Shown here: positions 8,155 to 16,680 of the stretch, one piece after another | Layout: every line of letters starts with the position of its first letter | How positions within the stretch are numbered: position 1 is the first letter of the stretch | Assembly (NCBI GenBank): GCA_017399005.1 | Contig: JAFQEO010000037.1 | Coordinates: 1 to 63,768 of the forward strand | Length of the DNA: 63,768 nt | DNA from: Peptococcaceae bacterium | GTDB taxonomy: Bacteria; Bacillota; Peptococcia; Peptococcales; Peptococcaceae | Direction of reading: 5' to 3' | Position numbers and translations under genes: made by a program | The notes under the pieces: model-generated | What the model saw: the letters and a program-made list of their open reading frames with translations, nothing else | Databases searched by the model: none | Told to the model about the DNA's origin: nothing

Positions 8155-10179
8155 TTAGTTTGCCTGTAATCTGAATGTACTGGTATTAGCATCCCAGTAA
8201 GTGCTGTATCCTTCATTCAGGCAAATCAGTTTCGCTTCATCGCCAGCTGTGTAGGTATAATCTGCAGCTGGTTTGAAGTTAAAGTTACTGAATTTTGAAC
8301 TTTCTTCATTCACTTTAAATTTGAAAGAATTGAAGTCCGCTGCCAGATATGCAGTATTGTGATTTGTACCTAAATCGTAAGTAATGCACTCAACATTTGC
8401 ATCACCTACTGTCAGCCCAAGACCACCAGCATAAGACATTACACCCACTGTACCGCCAGTAATGCTCATATTATTGTTATTCGCAAAAATATTGCTTTCT
8501 TCATTATTTACATAGTTATCGTCAACAGAACCATCTTTAATGTTAAGTGTTGTATGATCACATAAACGGAATGCACCACCCAACTCAGTTGCCTTGTTAT
8601 TAACAAAAACTGTACCATTTACATTAATAGTTTCATAGGTACCAGTCCACATAGCACCACCTGCTGTCGCAGAGTTATTAGCAACAATGCCCCCATTGAA
8701 ATTGTATGTTGCTCTATTACCGCCCCAGATAGCACCACCAGTGCCATCAGAAGTGTTGTTTTTCATTTCGCCACCATTCATAGTAAAGGTGATTTTATTA
8801 TATCCATCAACCATACGGATGGCACCACCAATAGTTGTTGCATGGTTACCATTAATTTTAGAACCTTCATTAATGATAATGTCACCGCCACCCCAGATTG
8901 CACCAGCAGCAGAAGTATTGTTAATAATTGCTGCACCATTCAGGGTTAAGCTCCCGCCACCACGAGTAGCTAAAGATACTGCATTTGCACCATTGTTATT
9001 CTGCAGAACAGTCCCCTTATTCAGAACAATACTACCATTGCCTTCTGTAGCAATCAGATTGCCAGTTGCAGTTGCACCTTCACCATTCAGATGTAAACCT
9101 TCCACAGTCAATGTTGCACCATTTTTTACAGTAAACATTGTACCGGTATAACCTTCTACACGACTGTACTGGTAGTTATCAGCTTCAATAGTAATATCGA
9201 ATGTAATCTCTACAGGACGATTGATTACTTTATCAGTAGTTCCCAGAATTTTAATCGTACCGCCACCATTTGCATTGGCAGCTTCTACGGCTTTATAAAT
9301 ATCGTCATATACAATGCTGTTATACTCCGCTTGAGGATTCTCAGTTAAATCCGCCTCGCCATTTGCTTCTGCTTCATCCTTAACTACTTTATCAAACCAA
9401 CCAGTGGCTGTTCCTTCAGTCACATCACCAAAAGATTCATCCAATGCAACAGCGGCACTGGCAAAACCCTGAGCCTGAACTGCCTGAGATAATACATAAA
9501 TTTTCATATTTTCGCCAAAGAGAGCACAATCTTCATTAGTCGCATTATGTGTCATCACAACCTGTAACAGGGATGGACGCGATACTTCATCTGGTTTCAG
9601 AATTTCTGTATAGTTCGCTACAAGCAACGCATACCGCGCATCTTTAAGTGTAATGAAACCTGCATCTTCCCAAACAAAGCGTTCATTGCCATTAACATTC
9701 AGCATAATTTCAGCACCAGCAGCAGCTTCACCGATAGTAATGCCTTCCGGACATTCGACAGCAATTAAAGTACGGTAATAAGCATCAGATGCACCAGTGT
9801 TTTTTACCATAACAATTTTGTCTTTTACATTAGAAAGTTTCGAATCATCCCAAAGACCGTTTCCACCTACACCATTGGTGTAATAGCCCTAATTAAACAA
9901 GTCTGTAGTTTCTGCAGAATAGTCAGTCGCTAAGCCATTCTTAGGAACTGCTGGATAAAGCGGTCCATCCACAAACGTAACCAGCTCCCCGTCTACTGCA
10001 CCATCATTAATATGGCTAACGCCTTCAGCGCGCTGCCATTCCTGCTGTTCAATCTGAACATTACCCAGTGTCATAACGTTTACATCACTGTCATCGCTGG
10101 TCAGATATGCCAGAGAGCCGCCAGCTACCATGCAGGCAATCAGCAGAATACTAATCGCCATTGTTGCAAATTTCTTCAT
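8155..10179 (-). pseudogene. TasA-like beta-helix protein interrupted by in-frame TAG
   Basis: One uninterrupted frame of 675 codons except a TAG at 9889-9891 (codon 97). The first 96 codons give a SipW-type signal (MKKFATMAISILLIACMVAG) and VNVMTLGNVQIEQ. After the TAG the frame continues with GNGLWDD and VKNTGASDAYYRT, the normal TasA-like domain, then a long beta-helix with repeated GGAIWGG/NNSA-type rungs. In the paralogue at 10350-11927 the same position is Trp (LLSWGPYV), so TAG is one transition from TGG. Translation could restart at 9810 but without a signal peptide. TAG is used as a real stop elsewhere (murJ), so recoding is unlikely. Probably a recent nonsense allele or a sequencing error. 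Confidence 0.75.
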
Positions 10180-10258
10180 AAGTTTTGCCTCCTTTATTTT
10201 GTCTTATCATTTCCCCAATAGCATTTTGCCAGAATGTTTACATTATTCGTTCACCTTC

Positions 10259-10330
10259 GGCAATCAAAAGACACTGCACATTCCAATGCCCTTTGATTAC
10301 CGCCCCGCTCATGAGGAGAGGGGACGGTAA
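10259..10330 (-). promoter_or_regulatory. Two-hairpin intergenic RNA element, copy f
   Basis: Most upstream copy of the element in the operon. Pairing is preserved with extra G-U pairs. The stretch that follows, before the ATG at 10179, lacks the leader peptide and goes straight to AAAGGAGGC. Confidence 0.75.
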
Positions 10331-10349
10331 AATAATTAAGATTATTTAA

Positions 10350-11927
10350 TTACTGAGCTGCTTTCCATGCATCGATAGAAGCATATTCTACGCCATTGTC
10401 AACGATTGCACCAACATTTGCACCGTCTTCGATGGTGATATTCACTCCGTTCGGGTCATTGATATTACTCAGGTCGATAGTATTAACTGTAGCACCTGCT
10501 TTAACAGTCAGACCATATTTAGTGGTATTCATATTGCCTAAAATCTTGATAGAATCCACTACTGTACCATCCGCAACAGTAACTTTTGCCTGATTCCACA
10601 TTATAATAGAACCAATTGTACTGTTCTTAATGGTAACATCTGTATAGTTTACAGCTGCTACATCATAAACTGGCCACATTGGATCTGTATCCAGTGGAGA
10701 TAAGGTAGTACCGTATACATTACAATTATTAAGAGTTGCAGTACCGTAAATGCAAACAGCAGGAGAAACATTATTGGAGAAAGATACAACCTCAGTATTA
10801 ATTACGTCCACGTTATTGAAAACAGTATTGTAATTGTTGTAAGTTGACCCTTGATAATGCCCCAGCATAATAGCAGACATTGTACCACTAAAGGACAAAT
10901 CATTTACAGTAACAGTACTACCGTCCGCAGAAGAGAAAATAGCAGACATTGCCGGGATAGTACCACCTTCCCACTGGAATGCATCAACGGAAGTTGCTGT
11001 ACCTACAACAGTGTTATCATTACCGTTAATAGTTACAGCCTCAGTTACATCCTGAGTATGGAAATAGCCTGTGTCAATGGTGATAATATCACCTGTCAGT
11101 TCGTATGTGCCAGCATCTGTAATTCCAAGTTCATTAACAAAAGTAGCGTTAACCCAAGGATGATTTTCAGCTGTAATATCGCCAAAAGCAGCGTCTAATG
11201 CTGTTGTAGCATCAGCAAAACCATCAGCCTGAACAGCCTGAGACACTACTAAAATTTCATAAGTATCACCCAGTTTTTCAACTGTATCATTTGTTGCATT
11301 GTGTGTCATAACCACCTGCAGCAGGGATGGACGGGAAATTTCATCAGGTTTCAGAGCTTCCTGATAGGTTGCAACCTCAACAAGATATCTAGTTCCATCA
11401 ATAGTTGTGTAACCAACTTCTTCCCAATCAAATAAATCATGACCATTCACATTCATCATAAATTCTTTATCCGACCCCTGACTGTATTCAGTACCTTCCG
11501 GACATTCAAATGCAATGATTGTTCTGTAATATGCATCAGATTTCCCGGTGTTTTCAACAAACACCATTTTATCTACGACATTGCTCAGTTTGTCGTCATT
11601 CCACAAACCATTGCCAGCACCTGGTGCAGTAACATAAGGTCCCCAAGAAAGCAAGTTAGATTGTTCAGCTGTATATGCACTATCATCTGCAGGTACAGCC
11701 GGCATCAGACTCGACCCCTGTTTAAAATCTACCAGATCGCCATCGGTCAATGTGCCAGTATGCTCAATATTTTCTGCACGCTGATACTCATGCTGCGCAA
11801 TCTCTACATTGCCCAGTGTCATAACGTTAACATCACGGTCTTCGCTAGTCAGATATGCTAAAGAGCCGCCGGCTACCATAGTACCGATTAAGCCAACGCT
11901 CAGCGCTACTGTTGCAAATTTTTTCAT
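10350..11927 (-). CDS. SipW-dependent TasA-like protein with beta-helix-like C-terminus
   Basis: 525 residues. Signal peptide MKKFATVALSVGLIGTMVAG followed by LAYLTSEDRDVNVMTLGNV. The TasA-like domain spans about 30-265 (GNGLWNDDKLSNVVDKMVF, YYRTIIAFECPEG, ILVVSQAVQADGF). The C-terminal part is strand-rich (YELTGDIITIDTG, NGNDNTVVGTA, TVTVNDLSFSG, ATLNNCNVYG), like a beta-helix. It is the closest paralogue of the interrupted gene next to it. Only 89 bases separate it from the preceding gene, with no copy of the repeated RNA element there. Confidence 0.8.
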   Translation of the reverse strand: MKKFATVALSVGLIGTMVAGGSLAYLTSEDRDVNVMTLGNVEIAQHEYQRAENIEHTGTLTDGDLVDFKQGSSLMPAVPADDSAYTAEQSNLLSWGPYVTAPGAGNGLWNDDKLSNVVDKMVFVENTGKSDAYYRTIIAFECPEGTEYSQGSDKEFMMNVNGHDLFDWEEVGYTTIDGTRYLVEVATYQEALKPDEISRPSLLQVVMTHNATNDTVEKLGDTYEILVVSQAVQADGFADATTALDAAFGDITAENHPWVNATFVNELGITDAGTYELTGDIITIDTGYFHTQDVTEAVTINGNDNTVVGTATSVDAFQWEGGTIPAMSAIFSSADGSTVTVNDLSFSGTMSAIMLGHYQGSTYNNYNTVFNNVDVINTEVVSFSNNVSPAVCIYGTATLNNCNVYGTTLSPLDTDPMWPVYDVAAVNYTDVTIKNSTIGSIIMWNQAKVTVADGTVVDSIKILGNMNTTKYGLTVKAGATVNTIDLSNINDPNGVNITIEDGANVGAIVDNGVEYASIDAWKAAQ

Positions 11928-12016
11928 AATTATTTGCCTGCTCAGTTTTGTTATTTGTCAGCATTTTTTACCCACACTCCCGCCTGCCGACAATCGTCAG
12001 AAGCTGGTTTGTTACC

Positions 12017-12709
12017 TTACTCTTCTTCAGGTTCTTCCTGAGCCTGTTCTAATTCCATCTGTTCCTGTACCAGCAGCCAGGCTTCTTCCGGTTCGTCAAA
12101 GCCTTCTTTTTGCACAGCATAGGCGGTTACCGTTAACGTTGGATAAAATTCATTCCCCTGTTCATGCAGCATCTGCAAGTCGGTACGGGTTACGTTTTCC
12201 TGCACATATACCATATCTTCCTGAATCACATGCAGCCCGCCAGCTGCTTCTTCCATGGATGCTTCATCGGCCAGTTCCCGGTAGTAAACGCCGTCGTATT
12301 CCGGCAGGGCAATCCAGCCGTCTGCAATATCATAAGTCAGATAACTGTCAAATTTTTCAGACTTCTCAAGATGCACAAACAGCCAGCAAAATTCGCTTCC
12401 GCCGGCAACTGTCACTACAGGATTTTTGGTAATTGCTTTGCCCGGCAGCATGATATACTCATTCGGGATAACATCATCGTCCGGATTATCATCCGGAATG
12501 GTATAATCTTCCGTCAGTACAAGCTGCACATCGCCGTAGGTAAAGGTATTTACCAGTACCCCGGTTTGCCCGGTCAGCCAGGCCAGTACTCCGCTGATGG
12601 ATACAGAGCAGATAAGTGCCACCGCCGCCAGCGAAAGTATTAATTTGTTTATGGTTTTCATCTGTAACGCTGCCTTTTTAGCATGTTTACATTGATACAT
12701 GCGATACAT
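12017..12709 (-). CDS. Short SipW-dependent TasA-family protein
   Basis: 230 residues. The ATG at 12709 is preferred because GAAAGGAG lies 9 bases upstream. An internal ATG at 12661 has only a weak site. A basic N-terminus of about 20 residues precedes a hydrophobic signal segment ending in GVLAWLTG. GVLVNTFTYGDVQLVLTEDY is the TasA/camelysin mature start. Later features are PGKAITKNPVVTVAGGSE and an AVQKEGFDEPEEAW end, followed by an acidic tail. There is no beta-helix extension, so it may be a minor or base subunit of the fibre. Confidence 0.75.
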   Translation of the reverse strand: MYRMYQCKHAKKAALQMKTINKLILSLAAVALICSVSISGVLAWLTGQTGVLVNTFTYGDVQLVLTEDYTIPDDNPDDDVIPNEYIMLPGKAITKNPVVTVAGGSEFCWLFVHLEKSEKFDSYLTYDIADGWIALPEYDGVYYRELADEASMEEAAGGLHVIQEDMVYVQENVTRTDLQMLHEQGNEFYPTLTVTAYAVQKEGFDEPEEAWLLVQEQMELEQAQEEPEEE

Positions 12710-12741
12710 GCCGTTCTGCTCCTTTCAGCCGAGATTTTTTA

Positions 12742-13707
12742 TTATTCGTCACCATCGCTGGAACCGCCAGCAGGGGTTCCGCCAGCAGGGGTTCCGCCAG
12801 TAGTGCCAGTGTCTGTACCGGTATTTCCGGAGTCAGCATTGTCACCGTTGGAATCGCCATTATTAGAATTGTCATCAGTTGAATCAGTTGTGTCAGAATC
12901 AGCTGGAGCGTTTACGCTCATCTGCTGTTCAAAACCAGCCCATGCAGCTTTTGCATCAGCAAAACCTTCAGCCTGAATTGCCTGGCCAACTACAACCATT
13001 TCAAAGTCGTTATCATACAGTGCTTTCAGCTGATCGTTGTTGATAATGCCTGGCAGAGTAAAGGAATCGAATAATGCATCCAGTTTTACATCCTCATCTT
13101 TTTCAGTTACATTGCCTGCAGCGTCAGTTACAGAAACAACACCATCCACAGTTTCTTTATAACGGAATTCATAAGTAATGTATTTGCCGTCTTCGTCTTC
13201 AGAACGTGTATCACCTACATACATCCATTCCTTTTCATCATAGCCGTTAAAAATGCTTCTTAAATCCGCATTTCCTGCACCGGCAGCACGCAGAATATCA
13301 AAAATTTCATCCAGTTCATCTGCACAGTTTACAATTACCAGCATACGTACATATGCATCTTCACTACCAGCTTTTACAGTCACAGTAGGGTCTTTTACAT
13401 ACTCTTTGCCAGGAACCAGTTTGTACTTGTTACCATCTTTTGTACGAACAACATCTTCTTCTGGAACAGCATCAGGGTCTTTCACAGGGTTACCGTCTGC
13501 ATCAACAACAGGCTCGCCGTTTTTATCAACAATTTCCCCTTTTTCGTTTACCTTTGCCTCGTCCAGGTCAAGTTTTACATCGCCGACAGTAAAAGTATTA
13601 GTCACTTTTGCTTCCGATGTCAGATAAGCCAGAGTACCGAACAGTGCGGTAGACAGTACCAGTGCCAGGCTGACAAACAGAATCAGTTTTTTAGATTTTC
13701 CTTTCAT
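12742..13707 (-). CDS. SipW-dependent TasA-family protein with Gly/Asp/Asn tail
   Basis: 321 residues. Signal peptide about 1-27 ending GTLAYLTSEAKV, then TNTFTVGDVKLDLDEA, the classical TasA-type beginning. Also present are LVPGKEYVKDPTVTVKAGSE and VVGQAIQAEGFADAKAAW, all hallmarks of this family. The last 50 residues are a low-complexity Asp/Asn/Gly/Thr spacer with a repeated GGTPA unit, encoded by a 15-nt direct repeat near 12770-12800. First structural gene after sipW, so plausibly the major subunit. Confidence 0.8.
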   Translation of the reverse strand: MKGKSKKLILFVSLALVLSTALFGTLAYLTSEAKVTNTFTVGDVKLDLDEAKVNEKGEIVDKNGEPVVDADGNPVKDPDAVPEEDVVRTKDGNKYKLVPGKEYVKDPTVTVKAGSEDAYVRMLVIVNCADELDEIFDILRAAGAGNADLRSIFNGYDEKEWMYVGDTRSEDEDGKYITYEFRYKETVDGVVSVTDAAGNVTEKDEDVKLDALFDSFTLPGIINNDQLKALYDNDFEMVVVGQAIQAEGFADAKAAWAGFEQQMSVNAPADSDTTDSTDDNSNNGDSNGDNADSGNTGTDTGTTGGTPAGGTPAGGSSDGDE

Positions 13708-13802
13708 TGTCGCACCTCCTTTTTAATTTTTTTCAGAAAAAGCGGTTTGCTTTATTCTCTGAGTGTATATCTGCAGTTCAGAACCGGTAAACGCTCTGAA
13801 CA

Positions 13803-14396
13803 TTACAGCGTATCGGATGGTTCTTCCTGTTCCGGCTTTTCTTCCGGTTCATTCTCATTTTCTTTGCGTTTTTTCTTTTTCTGTGGCTTGTCGCTCTCAC
13901 CGGCAAGAGAATCGGTCAGCAATACAAACAGCATCAGCCCTGCTGCCACCGAAACCGCAATGTACATGCCCGGCGGCTGCTGGATATAACTTGCCAGATA
14001 GCCAAGCTGCGGGATACTGAACACCGGTTTCCCGACTACCTGGTTACAGGCCACTAAGCTGCCGTCCTCCATTTCGTTGGCATCGCCTTTGGTTCGGAAA
14101 TACTGGTTATTCGGATTTTCCGTATCCGGCACCACTTCTACAATACGGTGGGTTACCAGAGTATCCTCCGATACACGGAAGGTAACCGGATCACCGTTTT
14201 CCAGTGTCATCGGGTCTACTTCTTTTACATAAATCAGTGAGCCGGTCTGATAGGTTGGTTCCATAGAACCGGATAACACCACATACACATCAAAGCCAAT
14301 AAACCGCACCCCTACCAGTAGAAATGCCAGTATTACAACAGCGGCCACAAGCCCTGTGCTGACACCGTTCAGAATTTTCAGTATTTTTTTATTCAT
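13803..14396 (-). CDS. sipW: Signal peptidase I, SipW (ER-type, S26B)
   Basis: 197 residues. Membrane segment about 13-32, then LSGSMEPTY with catalytic Ser44, VTHRIVEV with His83 in place of the usual bacterial Lys, and TKGDAN with Asp105. This Ser/His arrangement defines the SipW/ER-type enzymes that cleave TasA-like preproteins. A second membrane segment near 145-165 and a Lys/Glu-rich cytoplasmic tail follow. It directly precedes the TasA-like genes on the same strand, so its substrates are very probably the exported proteins of this operon. Confidence 0.92.
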   Translation of the reverse strand: MNKKILKILNGVSTGLVAAVVILAFLLVGVRFIGFDVYVVLSGSMEPTYQTGSLIYVKEVDPMTLENGDPVTFRVSEDTLVTHRIVEVVPDTENPNNQYFRTKGDANEMEDGSLVACNQVVGKPVFSIPQLGYLASYIQQPPGMYIAVSVAAGLMLFVLLTDSLAGESDKPQKKKKRKENENEPEEKPEQEEPSDTL

Positions 14397-14471
14397 ATAG
14401 CCTATTACCTTCTTTCTGTTTATGAACTGTTTATGAAAAAACGCACTTATTTTTCCAAAAACACATCGGCA

Positions 14472-14804
14472 TTAAACATATTGTTCAATGGCTGTTTTTG
14501 CGGTTTTTAACAATTCCTTAAGCACCTGTGCCTGCTGGTATGTGCAGGAATTCATAATATCAAAAACCTCCTGCGTCATAGCCTGCGTATGTAAATTGCC
14601 TGCCTCAAAGAGCAAATCGTCGGTGGAAACATGCAGGCTGCGCGCAATATCTACCAGTACAGGCAGACTTAGTTTGGTATTGCCGGTTTCAATATGGCTC
14701 ATGTGTGTCTTCGAAATACCGACCTGTTCAGCCAGCTGTTCCTGTGATAATCCATGCGCCTTGCGTACTTTTCGAATTCTTTGCCCGATTGCGTAATAAT
14801 CCAT
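14472..14804 (-). CDS. XRE-family transcriptional regulator
   Basis: 110 residues from the ATG at 14804 (MDYYAIGQRIRKVRKAHGLS). An upstream GTG reading adds 12 atypical residues. The helix-turn-helix is residues 8-65 (QEQLAEQVGISKTHMSHIE), followed by LSVPVLVDIARS-like helices. The C-terminal 40 residues may dimerise. Placed directly before sipW, like regulators of matrix operons such as SinR, but SinR identity is not shown. A perfect palindrome at 14864-14883 lies upstream and could be its operator. Confidence 0.8.
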   Translation of the reverse strand: MDYYAIGQRIRKVRKAHGLSQEQLAEQVGISKTHMSHIETGNTKLSLPVLVDIARSLHVSTDDLLFEAGNLHTQAMTQEVFDIMNSCTYQQAQVLKELLKTAKTAIEQYV

Positions 14805-14863
14805 AGCTGTACCGCCTGTGTAGTTAAATTTTATTTTCACAAAAGTCTTATTGTATTCTGCTG

Positions 14864-14883
14864 GACATAATATGAATTATGTC
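14864..14883. promoter_or_regulatory. Palindrome, probable operator of the XRE gene
   Basis: GACATAAT-ATGA-ATTATGTC is an 8-bp perfect inverted repeat 60 bases upstream of the XRE start. Its size and position suit a dimeric helix-turn-helix repressor. Binding is inferred. Confidence 0.5.
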
Positions 14884-14897
14884 AGGTTTTTTTCTGC

Positions 14898-15737
14898 CTA
14901 CAGCACCAGTCTGAGCTGTTCTATTTTTCTGCGATGTTCGGTGCCGGTGGTCATAATATAAATGCGTGTGGTATCAATACTGCTATGGCCCAGAATGTCG
15001 GCCAGTTTTGCAATATCTTTTTCCAGCCCGTAAAAAGTACGGGCAAACAGTTTGCGCAGATTGTGCGGAAAAACTTTGCCGGAATTAACCCCGGCATCTC
15101 TGCACAATGCTTTCATCTGCGCCCAGATACAGCTTCGATTCAGCGGTTTTCCGTTCCGGTTTGTAAAAATTACACCGGAGCGGATTTTTTCTTTTCCGGC
15201 ATAGTCCAGCAGCAGTTTTCGCAGTTTACCGGGAATCAGTATGGTTCTGTTTTTTCCCTTGCAGTTTACATTCACCTCTCCCTTTTTTACTGCCTCCACC
15301 GTAAAAAATCGCAGTTCCGAAACCCGAATCCCCGTGCTGCAGATTGCCTGCATTACCAGCTGCAGCTGCGGTTTTCGTTTTGCCGCTTCCAGCAGACGCA
15401 TATATTCGGCTCTGGTCAGTTCTTTTTCTTCGGCACAGTAAATCTGTTTCTGCTGTTTCAGCGCTTTTACTTTGCAGTCAGTCCAGCCAAGAAACTCCAG
15501 CAGGCTGTTCAGACTGGCCAGCATGGAATTAATCGAACGTACCGCATACTCTTTCACCTGTAAATATTTTTTGTAGCTCATTGTCAGGTCTTTTGTCACC
15601 GGTTCATCACCGGCATAAACAGCAAAAGCACGCGTATCCCGCAGATATTTCTCTATCGTTGCTGTGCTTTTTTCCTCCTGCATCAGATACTGGCGAAATT
15701 CCTGAATTGTATGTTCGGTTATTTTTCGTTCACTCAT
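14898..15737 (-). CDS. Tyrosine recombinase/integrase
   Basis: 279 residues. N-terminal SAM-like core-binding domain about 8-90, catalytic domain about 105-275. Catalytic residues are readable: Arg138 (STGIRVSEL), Lys162 region, His225 and Arg228 (PHNLRKLFA), His251 (LGHSSIDTT) and Tyr260. All are intact, so it is probably active. ATG follows CAGGAGGTAATCAAA. It is a stand-alone XerC/D-like enzyme rather than a phage-length integrase. It sits beside the repeated TasA locus, where it might rearrange DNA, but no flanking inverted repeat typical of an invertible promoter was found. Confidence 0.85.
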   Translation of the reverse strand: MSERKITEHTIQEFRQYLMQEEKSTATIEKYLRDTRAFAVYAGDEPVTKDLTMSYKKYLQVKEYAVRSINSMLASLNSLLEFLGWTDCKVKALKQQKQIYCAEEKELTRAEYMRLLEAAKRKPQLQLVMQAICSTGIRVSELRFFTVEAVKKGEVNVNCKGKNRTILIPGKLRKLLLDYAGKEKIRSGVIFTNRNGKPLNRSCIWAQMKALCRDAGVNSGKVFPHNLRKLFARTFYGLEKDIAKLADILGHSSIDTTRIYIMTTGTEHRRKIEQLRLVL

Positions 15738-15842
15738 TTTGATTACCTCCTGAAATTCCTGTCTTTGTTTCTTCTGTAGCTACTATTGTATCCAGTATTT
15801 CCATACAATATTTCAACATACCCCATACTGAAAAGATTACAA

Positions 15843-15882
15843 TAAAAAATGGATATTCAGGGTCTGTCCCCAAATATCCATT
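15843..15882 (-). terminator. Rho-independent terminator
   Basis: Minus strand: ATGGATAT stem with an internal GGG/CCC pairing, closing ATATCCAT, then TTTTTTATT. It ends the gene at 15938-16633. Confidence 0.75.
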
Positions 15883-15937
15883 CATTATCATTTTTCACAT
15901 TACTATTTTTCAGTTTTTCTTTGCTGATGCCATGTTT

Positions 15938-16633
15938 CTATGCTTTCCGCAAGAGGCCCATTGGTGTGCATTCGGTACCCTGACCCAGTGGATTGTCGCG
16001 CAGTGCTTCTTCCAGAACCGGAATCATTTTTTTCTTGCCGGTAAAGCCTAAAATTTCAATGCTTAAATCGTTGGCATCGATGATTGCCACATCATAACCA
16101 ATTGCCTGTGCAATTTCTTTTGCACTTTTCTCCGGATTTTCCGGCCCCAGTGTTACACAGCGGTCCAGAGGAGGCAGCGCACCCGGGCATGGCCCGTCGA
16201 TCGCACGCACTTTTTCCCCGGCAATGGCATAGAAAATACCTCTTTTCTTAAACAATTTTCCGATAGCAGAACATGCTGCTGCAAACAGAATACGCGCAGT
16301 CCCTGCCTGCTGCAGAGTAACTTCCATGGTTTCCGGCAGAGTACGCCCCAGGCCATGCGGAGAACGATACACAAATTTCACCAGAAACCGTGCCAGCGGA
16401 CGCGGATGAATCTCGTCCATTGGAATTGCACGGTTCTGTGTGCAGGCTACTGCTTTCTCCGACATAAACAGGATGTCCCCTTTTTTCATGTGCGGCACTG
16501 CATAGTTTTTCACCACATCCACAATATTATCGGTGTTACTGATAACATGGGTTTTGATAGCATGGCGCTCATAACTTGTCCCGTTCACTTCGCGCACCAG
16601 TTCTTTTCCTTCGTTGATTCTTACATTATCCAT
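15938..16633 (-). CDS. Coenzyme F420-0:L-glutamate ligase-like protein
   Basis: 231 residues matching the CofE-like family fold. N-terminal AIKTHVISNTDNIVDVVKNY, then GDILFMSEKAVACTQNRAIP and HPRPLARFLVKFVYRSPHGLG. A central DGPCPGALPPLDRC and a C-terminal DVAIIDANDLSIEILGF follow. Bona fide CofE adds glutamate to F420-0, but no F420 biosynthesis gene is visible here and many Bacillota carry this family with unknown substrate. Cytoplasmic. Transcribed alone after murJ, with its own terminator. Confidence 0.65.
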   Translation of the reverse strand: MDNVRINEGKELVREVNGTSYERHAIKTHVISNTDNIVDVVKNYAVPHMKKGDILFMSEKAVACTQNRAIPMDEIHPRPLARFLVKFVYRSPHGLGRTLPETMEVTLQQAGTARILFAAACSAIGKLFKKRGIFYAIAGEKVRAIDGPCPGALPPLDRCVTLGPENPEKSAKEIAQAIGYDVAIIDANDLSIEILGFTGKKKMIPVLEEALRDNPLGQGTECTPMGLLRKA

Positions 16634-16680
16634 ACTGCTTCCACTCCTTTATCTTAACTGTAAACGCCGAACTGCCTGTC

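Noticed and set aside
9810-9810. Independent gene starting at 9810
   Set aside because: The frame is continuous with 10179 apart from one TAG and lacks a signal peptide or ribosome site of its own, so it was merged into an interrupted gene.
8155-10179. Stop-codon recoding of TAG
   Set aside because: Other genes such as murJ end in TAG and no suppressor tRNA was seen, so a nonsense allele is simpler.
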